DNA of 45,364 bases from DAOMOD01 sp964526035 (GTDB lineage: Bacteria; Pseudomonadota; Gammaproteobacteria; Xanthomonadales; BPKI01). The notes below the pieces were generated by a model. The model had not been told where the DNA came from and did not search any database. It saw only the letters and a list, made by a program, of their open reading frames with translations. Where the stretch lies: the NCBI GenBank assembly GCA_964526035.1, contig CAZGKE010000007.1:1-45364 (forward strand), given 5' to 3'. A program made the translations under genes and the position numbers. Of the stretch, positions 1-7,807 are shown in pieces; within the stretch, counting starts at the first letter, position 1; each line of letters opens with the position of its first letter.

Positions 1-2
1 AG

Positions 3-29
3 GTCGGGGTAAGCGCAGAGCACCCCGAC
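3..29. repeat. Intergenic hairpin repeat (8-bp arms)
   Basis: A perfect inverted repeat has arms GTCGGGGT (3-10) and ACCCCGAC (22-29) around an 11-nt loop. The left arm recurs at 59-66, and the phrase CCCGACGGTT recurs near 24-33 and 83-92. There is no T-run, so an intrinsic terminator is unlikely. It resembles the short GC-rich hairpin elements dispersed between genes in many gammaproteobacteria; membership of a named family is inferred. No gene was found in 1-193. Confidence 0.5.
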
Positions 30-193
30 GGTTCCTGGGGTTCCTGGCGCTGCGCCATGTCGGGGTTCGTGCCTCACCCCTCCCGACGGTTGGGTCTCGC
101 CATCGCCTGCGTGGAACCGTGCGTCCTTCGCGGGCTAGCCCGCACTTCCAACCAACGTCCGTAGCAGGAGGGTTGTGAGAGATGCGGGCTCGC

Positions 194-856
194 TCAGGGC
201 GCTTCGCCGTGGTGGGCCTGCTGTTCCAGGCGCAGCTTGAGGCTGTCATCGAGTTTGAGCTGGCGCGCCAGCTCGTGCAGGTAGCTGCGCTCCATGAAGT
301 TCTGGTCGTCGACGGTGAGCACGCTGGCCAGATAGACCTCGGCTGCAAGCTCCGGAGAGTCGGCGCGTGCGGCGATCTCTGCCGGGTCGAGCGGCTTGGC
401 GAGTTCAGCCCGCAACCAGGCGCGCAGTTCCTCGCCTTCAGATGATTTGGAGAGCCCTTCCTCGATCAGCGCGCGCTCGCGATCGTCTATGTGGCCGTCG
501 GCCTTCGCGGCCGCAACGATGGCAGCCAGCAGCACGCGGCTGTGGTGCTCCTGTTCGGGGGCTGAGATGCGGTCCACGGTCCGGGGTTCCGCGGCGGCAG
601 TGCTGCCGGCACCGGCCTTGTCGCTGCGCCAGCTGCCGTAGGCCTTGTAGGCAAGGAAGCCGAGCGCAGCCAGGCCGCCGACGCGGCGGATGCTGCGGTT
701 GCCCAGCAGAAGCGCGGCCGCGCCACCCGCCAGCGCGCCCTTGCCGAATCCGGTTGCCGAAAGCTTGCCCTGTTCGTTGCGCTCAGCCAGGCCGCCCTTT
801 TCGAGGCCGGACTGCGCGGTACCGAGCAGATGATCGAGAAAGCTGCGTGAGCTCAT
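194..856 (-). CDS. TerB/DUF533 (YebE-like) family protein
   Basis: The 220-residue product fits the DUF533/YebE family of TerB-like proteins, whose molecular role is not settled. A Gly/Ala-rich hydrophobic stretch at about residues 37-70 (including ALAGGAAALLLG) could be one or two membrane passes. The C-terminal half is a helical TerB-like domain, with the family-typical acidic phrase AAAKADGHIDDRER at about 113-126, which resembles a divalent-cation-binding loop. The gene lies 90 bp downstream of the barrel-protein gene on the same strand; a hairpin between them (929-947) makes shared transcription uncertain. The family call is firm, the function unknown. Confidence 0.8.
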   Translation of the reverse strand: MSSRSFLDHLLGTAQSGLEKGGLAERNEQGKLSATGFGKGALAGGAAALLLGNRSIRRVGGLAALGFLAYKAYGSWRSDKAGAGSTAAAEPRTVDRISAPEQEHHSRVLLAAIVAAAKADGHIDDRERALIEEGLSKSSEGEELRAWLRAELAKPLDPAEIAARADSPELAAEVYLASVLTVDDQNFMERSYLHELARQLKLDDSLKLRLEQQAHHGEAP

Positions 857-928
857 GCCTTGTCCTGTTTCGGATGAGCCTTTGACTTTCGGTCATCGAC
901 GAAGCGGGTGCAAGCGCCGGAAGTCCTG

Positions 929-947
929 GTGGCCTTTTGCAGGCCAC
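929..947 (-). terminator. Hairpin at the 3' end of the barrel-protein gene
   Basis: On the minus strand GTGGCCT and AGGCCAC form a 7-bp stem with a 5-nt loop, beginning at the last base of the TAG stop codon (947). No U-run follows, so it is either a weak terminator or an mRNA 3'-end stabiliser. Confidence 0.35.
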
Positions 948-2056
948 TAGAACCGCCACGTCATGCGTGCGTAGACGTCGCGATCAACGCGGGCCTGCAG
1001 CGCGCTGGCGGGGACCTCGATCTCGCGGCGCCAGCGCCAGCGGGCGTCGACCGACAGCTTCGGATGGGCGCGCCACAGCCAGCGCAGTTCACCCAGTGCG
1101 TCGTTGTTGCGGAAATCGCTGGACACCAGCCATCCCGCCTGGGCACGTCCCCAGACCATACCAAGCGACTGGGTGCGACCCGGACCTTCGACATCAAGCT
1201 CGACCTGCCAGCCGTTGCCGCCTGTTTCGCCGGGCGTGTTGGGCGCATGGCCGACTTCGCCGCCGAGCAGAACGCGGCTGCCGGCCGCGCCCAGCGGCCA
1301 TGCCGCGGTGGCGCGCGCGGTCAGCGTCAGGTAATCGTCGCGCGACGCTGCAGAACCGCCTGCATCTTCCAGCGCATCCGGATACCAGTGCACGCCGACC
1401 GCGCGCTGGATGAAAGGGCCCAAGGCAGCCCTCCAATCAATGCCGAATGAGGCGGCGACGCGGCTGCCACTGGCGCTGAAATCGAGAGGCGCTCGATGCA
1501 CGCTACCCGGGCCGCCCGACGGCATGGCCATCAGCTGCAGACGCGCGGCATTGCCTTCGCCGAGACTGCGCTCCAGTCGCACGCCGTCGGTCCAGTGGAT
1601 ATCGAGATTGGGGCTGTCGTTCTGGCTCAGGCCTTTGCCCTGCAGGGTGGCGAGTGCCTGGGCGGACTGGAAGCGACCGAACTGCACCAGCCAATCGCCG
1701 TCCTGCGGTCGCCAGCGCATCCAGAGCTCGTCGAACACGGTGTCGCCGAACGCCGCACCGTTTCGTCCCGGTGCCGCGCGTCGCAGCCAGAGGCGCGTCC
1801 CGTCCTGGTCGCCTGCGAAGCGTCCGGCCAGGCGTACGCGAAACTCAAGCGACTGGCCGAATGCGCGCTGCAGCGATACCCGCGCGCGTGCGCGCAGCGC
1901 ATCATCCTCGCTGTGCACTGCGTTGCGGTCGCTGCGTTCGCTCCAGGTTGCGGACACACGCAGGTCGCCGCCCAGGCGCCAGTCCTCGGTCGCGTCGGCA
2001 GGTGCGGAAATGGTCAGCACCGCCGCAAAAGTCGCAATCGACAGGCACCAGTTCAT
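947..2056 (-). CDS. Predicted outer-membrane beta-barrel protein
   Basis: The 369-residue product begins with a clear signal peptide (Met, hydrophobic core to about residue 19, cleavage probably after APADA). It continues with alternating amphipathic strands rich in Arg, Trp and Asp. It ends in MTWRF, a terminal Phe with an aromatic/hydrophobic pattern typical of BAM-dependent outer-membrane proteins. There are no TonB plug or OmpA domains. The size would suit a 16-18-strand porin-like barrel or an alginate-export-type channel, but the substrate cannot be read from the sequence. The start is 106 bp from the divergent patatin gene, so the two may share a promoter region. Confidence 0.6.
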   Translation of the reverse strand: MNWCLSIATFAAVLTISAPADATEDWRLGGDLRVSATWSERSDRNAVHSEDDALRARARVSLQRAFGQSLEFRVRLAGRFAGDQDGTRLWLRRAAPGRNGAAFGDTVFDELWMRWRPQDGDWLVQFGRFQSAQALATLQGKGLSQNDSPNLDIHWTDGVRLERSLGEGNAARLQLMAMPSGGPGSVHRAPLDFSASGSRVAASFGIDWRAALGPFIQRAVGVHWYPDALEDAGGSAASRDDYLTLTARATAAWPLGAAGSRVLLGGEVGHAPNTPGETGGNGWQVELDVEGPGRTQSLGMVWGRAQAGWLVSSDFRNNDALGELRWLWRAHPKLSVDARWRWRREIEVPASALQARVDRDVYARMTWRF

Positions 2057-2162
2057 GCTTTCAGCATAGCCGCGAAATTCGCGCGGTCGTGTTGATGTGG
2101 ATCAAGCGACGACCCGGCCACGCTGCTACCTTGGAACGGATTGATGATCGGGGGGCAGCGTC

Positions 2163-2959
2163 ATGATGGCGAAATCACGCAGCAGCGAGTTCCGCATTCT
2201 GTCGCTTTCAGGAGGAGGCTACCTTGGCCTGTACACGGCTGAGGTGCTGGCGGCCATGGAGGACCACGTGGGAGAACCGCTGGCGCGGCGCTTCGATCTG
2301 GTGGCCGGCACCTCGGTAGGAGGGATTCTTGCGGTGGCGCTTGCCTTCGAAGTACCGATGCGCGAGCTGTGCACGCTGTTCCGTGAGCACGGCGCGGAAA
2401 TCTTCTCGCATCGCGCCTTGCCGACCAGTTCGGTGGGACGGCTGCTCGATCTGACCCGAGCGGTGATGGGACCCAAGTACGGCGGCAGCGCGCTGCGCAA
2501 GGCGCTCAACGCCAGAATCGGCGAGCGCACGCTGGCCGACGCGCTGCACGCCATGGTGGTGCCGGCAGTCAACGTGACGCGTAGTCACACCAAGGTATTC
2601 AAGACGCCACACGCCGACGCCTCCGCCGGAGACGAGCACTTCACGGCAGTCGACGTGGCAATGGCGGCGAGCGCCGCGCCCGCGTATTTCCCGGCGATCA
2701 AGCTCGATGGCGAGCTGTACGCCGACGGAGGACTGTTTGCCGTGGCGCCCGATCAGGTGGCCCTGCACGAAGCCATGCACTTCATGGACGCGCGCTCGGA
2801 TCGGGTGCGCATGCTGTCGGTGGGAACCGCCACCCGCGGGTACCAGCCTGCGGATGGTGTCGAGGCGGATGATGGTGCGGTGGGATGGCTTTCCGATGGA
2901 CGCTTGATCCTGACCATTGTCGCCGTTCAGCAGCAGCACGTGGTGGCGATGATGGAGGA
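2163..2959 (+). CDS. Patatin-like phospholipase, CapV-like, 3' end lost in gap
   Basis: This is a serine acyl hydrolase that would cleave membrane phospholipids. The 265 residues before the N gap hold the glycine-rich oxyanion segment SGGGYLG (16-22), the nucleophile elbow GTSVG (49-53, Ser51) and the catalytic Asp in ADGG (Asp188), so the Ser-Asp dyad is intact. In most patatins the residue before the last Gly of the oxyanion loop is Arg or Lys; here it is Leu21. The opening FRILSLSGGG followed by LYTAEVLA and the RFDLVAGTSVGGILAVAL core resemble CapV-type phospholipases of CBASS immunity as well as general bacterial patatins. Start is ATG 2163 (alternative 2166), with a G-rich stretch at 2150-2157. 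No CD-NTase, Cap2 or Cap3 gene is visible, and whatever lay downstream is hidden by the gap. Confidence 0.8.
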
Positions 2960-3059
2960 NNNNNNNNNNNNNNNNNNNNNNNNNNNNNNNNNNNNNNNNN
3001 NNNNNNNNNNNNNNNNNNNNNNNNNNNNNNNNNNNNNNNNNNNNNNNNNNNNNNNNNNN
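2960..3059. other. Assembly gap of 100 N
   Basis: Exactly 100 unresolved bases, the conventional size for a scaffold join of unknown length. It cuts the patatin gene (plus strand) and the FecR/DUF6600 gene (minus strand), both through their 3' ends. The flanking sequence on the right is a Gln/Pro/Arg/Ala-rich low-complexity coding repeat, which may explain the assembly break. Confidence 0.97.
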
Positions 3060-5221
3060 GGCTGCGTCCGCGGGGCCGCCTGCTGCTGCGACTGCCGGGC
3101 ACGTTCAACCGACTGCCGCTGCAGGTCGGCCTGGCGCGTGCGCTGCTCCTGCTGCGGCGCGCGCTGGACAGGCTGCTGGCGCGGTGCCGGGGCCGGAGTG
3201 GACCGGGTGGCCGGGGCCGCGCTGCGCGGGGTGGCCTGCACCGGTGCCGGCTGCACGCTGCGTGAGGCAGGCTGACTGGCTCTCTGGCGGACGGGCGTGG
3301 TCTGGCGCGGTGCTGCCTGCGGCGCGGATTGCGTGGAGCGCGGTTCGACGCGGGCGGGTGCGGCGCGCTGGCTGGGAACATCGCTACCTCCGCTCGACGC
3401 GCGCGGGCTCACCGCCCGTGGCGCCGGGGTGCGTGTCGGCTCGCGGGTGACGGCTCGGCCAGGAGTCGCAGGACCCTTCTGCTCGGTGGCGTCGGCTCGC
3501 TGTGCGGGCGCCGGGCGCGTGGTGCGGACGGCGGGCGCGGCGCTATCGCCACGCTGCGGCCGCTGGGTGGCGGTTGGCGCGCGACCGCTCTGTGCGCGAG
3601 GGGCAACGGCAGGTGCCGCTTCGCCGGTGCGTCCACGCACCTGCTGGCGATCGACTGGCGCGCTTGCCTGGCTGACGACGCGCAATGGACGCTGTTGTAC
3701 CGATGCTGCGCTGGCCTGCGCCGTGCGCGCCTGTACCGCCAGCGGTTGTCCCGGCTGGCGCTGCAAGGCCTCCTGGCGGGTGCGGAACGGCGCGTTGACG
3801 GCCGCCGCCGCTGGTGCACGGCTGGTTACGGCCTGACGCTGGAACACTTCACGTGTCGGCGTGGACTTGGCCGCCTGCGCCGTGCCGACCAGGCTGCGTG
3901 CCGTCGGCGCCACTTGCGCGAGTCGCTGCACTTCGCCGCGGGCGGTGCTGCCTCGAGCGGCGCTGATCAGGCCCTGTTGCACTGCCCGACCACCGGTGAA
4001 CACCTCCTGCGACACCACCGTGTGTGCCCTCGCATTCTGGCGATGCACGTAGTTCACCTGCGACAGATTGCCGCCGCGCACATAGTGATTGTTGTAGACG
4101 TTCACGATCGTGGTGTTGTTGATCACGGTGTTGTGCACGTTGACGCGGGTGAAGTAGTTGCTGCTGACGCCATAGGACGGGAACCACACGTCGCGCGGAC
4201 CGAGCGGGAACCAGCCGACGGGACGCACGCCGCTGGAAAAGCTCAGGCTCCAGTTGCTGCCGCCGACGAAGGCGACCAGCGCGGGCGAGTACACGGAGCG
4301 ATAGCTGCGCTGGCTCGGGATCCAGCCCCAGCGGTTGCTGACTTGCACCCAGCGTCCGTAATGGGACACCGAGAAGCCCCAGGGCGCGTCATCCACCCAG
4401 GTCCAGCCGAACGGCTCGATCCAGCTCCAGTGGCCGTGGCGGTAGGGCGCCCAGCCGCGGCTCACGCGTGTCGGGAACCACACCGCGCCATAGTCGCGCA
4501 CCGTGTCCCAGCGGCCGTAGCGGTCGAGCTCGGTGTAGCCGATCAAATCGTCCGAGACGTAGCGCAGCGATGGGGAGTTGTCCATCAGACGGTCGCGGTC
4601 AAAGGCGAAGTTGTCGAAGTTGTCGGCACGCGCCGATCCGAGCAGGCGATAGTCGCGCAGGCTGGCATCGTAGAAACGCACCTTCTCGCCCTGACGCAGG
4701 TTGAAGCTGGCGCCTTCACCATAGGCCTCGGCTCCGCCCTGCCAGACGGTGACATCGGTGTGGCGGCCGTTGGCGTCGACATCGATGCGGTAGCTGCCCG
4801 GCTGGCGGATGACCACGGCCATGGTTGGCGTGGCGATCTCGTAGACCTGGTTCTCCCAGATGCGTCGCACGTAGATGTTGAGGCTGCCTTCGGCGAGGAA
4901 GATCTGCGCGTAGGTATCGTCGAGATCGAGGATCTCGGCGCTGCTCAACTGGTCGAGGCGCACGGCTGCGGCACCCAGCTGCAGCTCGACGCGCGAGCGG
5001 CTGTCGGCCCACAGCCGGTCACCGCGGATCAGCGGACGGTTGATCACCGCACGCACCCAGTCGTCCTCGCCGGCCGGCGAGAAGCTGACGTCGCCATCGA
5101 GGTAGCCGACGCGCGCCACGCGGCCCGGAGGGTCGAGGTAGGCGGCCATTGCCGGCGCCGCGGCAAGCGCGGACAGCATCAGCCCGAACAGCATCGCGGT
5201 TGAATGGATTCGCAGTTTCAT
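3060..5221 (-). CDS. FecR-like/DUF6600 secreted protein, C-terminus lost in gap
   Basis: About 720 residues are visible. There is a Sec signal peptide (residues 1-26, cleavage near AMAA) and a FecR-like beta-rich domain at about 33-200 (GRVARVGYLDGDVSF, then RGDRLWADSRSRVELQLG). At about 235-340 lies a block of Trp/Tyr repeats of the type YGRW, YGAVWFP, GWAPYRHGHW and PWGFSVSHYGRW, the pattern of the DUF6600 family. From about residue 430 the protein becomes a long disordered tail rich in Ala, Pro, Gln and Arg, which runs into the N gap. In this family FecR is not a sigma-factor regulator with a membrane anchor; the product is probably periplasmic or surface associated. The function is not known. 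ATG 5221 is followed directly by the signal peptide. Confidence 0.75.
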
Positions 5222-5437
5222 GATGGATTCCTCAATAGCCGCGGGTTTGCGTGATGGGCCGGCGGGCGGCAGCCGTCGGTTGCAGACATGAAAGCGCTTT
5301 GTGCCTGAACGGCAGCTCTTAAAACGCGATTTCGCGAGTCTGCGGACCGTCCCTCGTTCAGCTTTGTGAAGACCGCATGAACTCCCTGAGCCAATCCCGG
5401 ACGAATGGCATCCGTCCGTTCACGGATCTACCGGCGC

Positions 5438-7489
5438 TCAGTCCTCCTCGGCGCGCGGCCTGTAGGCTTCGGTGAGGTCCTTCTGGACCTGCGGAGGGAC
5501 CGGCTCGTAGTGGCTGAACTCCATGCTGTAGCGACCGCGGCCACCGCTGACCGCCTTCAGCTCGTTGGTGTACTCGCGTACTTCGGCCAGCGGCACCTGC
5601 GCCTTGACGATGATCTCGCCGCCGCGCAGCGAGTCGGTGCCGTTGATTCGTGCGCGCTTGCTGGCGAGCCCACCGGTGACATCGCCCATATGTTCGTCGG
5701 GAACGGTGACATCGAGGTTGACGATCGGCTCCAGCACGATGGCGCGCGCCTTGGCGACGGCATCGAGGAAGGCCTTCTTGCCGGCGCTGACGAAGGCCAC
5801 TTCCTTGGAGTCGACCGGATGATGCTTGCCGTCGTAGACGATGACGCGCAGATCCTGCATCTGGTAGCCGGCGATCGCGCCGTCCTCCAGCACATGGCGC
5901 ACGCCCTTCTCGATGGCCGGAATGAAGGTGTGCGGTATGGCGCCGCCGACCACCTCGTTCGCGAACTCGAAGCCTGACCCACGAGGCAACGGCTCGACGC
6001 GCAGGAATACCTCGCCGAACTGGCCCGCGCCGCCGGTCTGCTTCTTGTGCCGGGCGTGGCCGTCTGCGCGGGCGGAAATGGTTTCGCGGTAGGCGATGCG
6101 CGGTGGCCTCGTGCTCACCTCGACGCCAAAGCGCTCTTTCATGCGCTCGACCATCACCCGCAGGTGCAACTCGCCGAGTCCGCGGACCACCGTCTCGTTG
6201 AGCTCCTTGTTGTGCTCGACGCGAAAGCAGGGGTCCTCTTCCGACAGCTTGTGCAGCGCGGTGGCGAGTTTCTGTTCCTGGCCCTTGTGGGCGGCCTCGA
6301 TGGCAAGCCCGAACATCGGCTGCGGAAAGTCGAGCGGCTTGAGCTGGATGTGATCTTCGGCGTGCGAATCGTGGAGGATGGCGTCGAAGTGGATCTCCTC
6401 GATCTTGGCCACCGCGGCGATGTCTCCAGGGATGGCATCGGCCACCTCGGCGTGTTCCTTGCCCTTGAGCTTGAACAGGTGGCCGACCTTGAACGGCTTC
6501 TTGCCGTCGCCGATCAGCAGCGGGGTGTCCTTGCGCACGGTGCCCTGATAGATGCGGAACACGCTGAGCTTGCCGACAAAGGGGTCGTTGATGATCTTGA
6601 ATACATCGGCAATGACGTGGGCATTGGGGTCGGGTACCGCATTGACCGGCTGTTCGCCGCCGCCCTCACCCTTGAGAAAGGGTGGTGGATTGGCCTCGCG
6701 CGGACTCGGCGCGAGTTTTTCGAACAGGTCGAGCAGCTTGCGCACGCCGACATAGCTGCGCGCCGACGTGAAGCAGATCGGCACCAGGTGCTGTTCGCGA
6801 AGGCACTGCTCGAAGGCATCGTGGATCTGGTCGGGCGTCAGACCTTCCTCTCCCTGCTCGAGGTAGCGACCCATGACGTCCTCGTTGATCTCGACCACCT
6901 GGTCGATGATGCGCTGGTGGGCTTCACCCACCGAAGAGAAATCGGCATCGCCTTCGGGCTTGTAGAAGCAGTCGACCACGGCATTGGCGCCCTGCGCCGG
7001 CAGGTTGATCGGAAGACACTCGGGACCGAAGGTGTCGCGGATCTGCTCCACGAGCATTTCGAGGTCGATGTCCTCATGGTCGATCTTGTTGATCACGATC
7101 ATGCGCGCCAGGCGTCGCGCCTTGGCGTAGTCCATCATGCGCACGGTGCTGTGTTCGATGCCGGTGGCGGCATTGATCACCACCACTACCGTCTCCACTG
7201 CAGCCAGCGCCGAAAGTGTGGGGCCGCGGAAGTCGGGGTAGCCCGGCGTGTCGATCAGGTTGAGATGGGTGTTGTTGTGGTCGATGGAGGCGATGGTGGA
7301 ATTGATCGAATGCTGGCGTTCCTTCTCCATCGGATCGAAGTCGGACACGGTATTGCCGCGCTCGACCGCGCCCTGCTGGTTGATGGTGCCGCCGGCATAC
7401 AGCAGGGCTTCGAAAAGCGTGGTCTTGCCGGCGCCCGAATGGCCTACGAGGGCAATGTTTCTGATCTGGTCGACGGTATACGAAGGCAT
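5438..7489 (-). CDS. Elongation factor G-like GTPase (EF-G paralogue)
   Basis: The 683-residue translational GTPase has the full EF-G domain order. G1 is GHSGAGKT (16-23), G3 DTPGYPDF (80-87) and G4 NKID (134-137); then come domain II, domain III, domain IV (from about residue 470, with HKKQTGGAGQFG) and domain V with the GGRGRYSMEF signature. Canonical EF-G has DTPGHVDF; the catalytic His is Tyr84 here, and the family-typical G1 also differs (canonical AHIDAGKT). These features put it with the EF-G-like paralogues (FusA2/EF-G_bact type) rather than the housekeeping translocase. No rpsL, rpsG or tuf gene lies nearby. A Shine-Dalgarno-like GGGAG stands just upstream of ATG 7489. Residues 267-278 are encoded by a small palindromic insertion (6667-6684). 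Confidence 0.9.
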   Translation of the reverse strand: MPSYTVDQIRNIALVGHSGAGKTTLFEALLYAGGTINQQGAVERGNTVSDFDPMEKERQHSINSTIASIDHNNTHLNLIDTPGYPDFRGPTLSALAAVETVVVVINAATGIEHSTVRMMDYAKARRLARMIVINKIDHEDIDLEMLVEQIRDTFGPECLPINLPAQGANAVVDCFYKPEGDADFSSVGEAHQRIIDQVVEINEDVMGRYLEQGEEGLTPDQIHDAFEQCLREQHLVPICFTSARSYVGVRKLLDLFEKLAPSPREANPPPFLKGEGGGEQPVNAVPDPNAHVIADVFKIINDPFVGKLSVFRIYQGTVRKDTPLLIGDGKKPFKVGHLFKLKGKEHAEVADAIPGDIAAVAKIEEIHFDAILHDSHAEDHIQLKPLDFPQPMFGLAIEAAHKGQEQKLATALHKLSEEDPCFRVEHNKELNETVVRGLGELHLRVMVERMKERFGVEVSTRPPRIAYRETISARADGHARHKKQTGGAGQFGEVFLRVEPLPRGSGFEFANEVVGGAIPHTFIPAIEKGVRHVLEDGAIAGYQMQDLRVIVYDGKHHPVDSKEVAFVSAGKKAFLDAVAKARAIVLEPIVNLDVTVPDEHMGDVTGGLASKRARINGTDSLRGGEIIVKAQVPLAEVREYTNELKAVSGGRGRYSMEFSHYEPVPPQVQKDLTEAYRPRAEED
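6667..6684. repeat. Palindromic mini-element inside the EF-G-like gene
   Basis: CACCCTT (6667-6673) and AAGGGTG (6678-6684) form a perfect 7-bp stem with a 4-nt loop within the coding sequence. The insertion is read on the minus strand as NPPPFLKGEGGG (residues 267-278), located between the G domain and domain II. Pro/Gly-rich peptides of this type are familiar read-throughs of small dispersed palindromes. That it is a mobile insertion is inferred. Confidence 0.5.
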
Positions 7490-7807
7490 GCGCGCGCTCT
7501 CCCTCCCAAAGGACTGACGATGGCCGTCATGGTCGTCCGCGACGGGCGCGCTGCCTGGCGGCGGTTCGGCTGCCGAGGCGGGCGGTCATGGCGTGCGGTC
7601 CGCATGTTCTTCGAATGTCGGGGCCGCAGGGCAAGCCTCCCACCGGGCGCGGAGATGGTCAAGCGTTGTGCTTTCGCCGGGGTGTTGCGACAGGCGGTTC
7701 CGCAGGTGAACCGGTCCGGAATCCGGGGTTTGCGCGGCACGATGCGAGGAACGTCCCCGGACTCCGCTTCGCGCAATCCGGGGACGCTGTGCGCTATCGC
7801 AAACGGC
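7490..7807. other. 318-bp intergenic stretch without a convincing gene
   Basis: This lies between the start of the EF-G-like gene and the stop of the giant surface-protein gene, both on the minus strand. It should contain the EF-G-like promoter, but no convincing -10/-35 pair was seen. Its main structure is the hairpin at 7753-7785. Short open frames across it lack family resemblance. Confidence 0.6.
7753..7785. repeat. Intergenic hairpin repeat with GCTTCGC loop
   Basis: GTCCCCGGA (7753-7761) and TCCGGGGAC (7777-7785) form a perfect 9-bp stem around a 15-nt loop containing GCTTCGC. A partial copy (GGAATCCGGGG) lies about 60 bp upstream. There is no T-run. The arrangement matches the dispersed hairpins with a GCTTCGC loop that recur between genes in many proteobacteria. 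On the minus strand it follows no gene end directly, since the giant gene ends at 7808 and lies downstream of it. Confidence 0.5.

Noticed and set aside
2163..2959. Calling a CBASS immune system outright
   Set aside because: Only a patatin is visible; no CD-NTase or accessory gene can be seen because of the gap, so only a lead is reported.
3329..5203. A 624-codon plus-strand open frame opposite the FecR/DUF6600 gene
   Set aside because: It has no domain features, while the opposite strand has a signal peptide, FecR domain and aromatic repeats.
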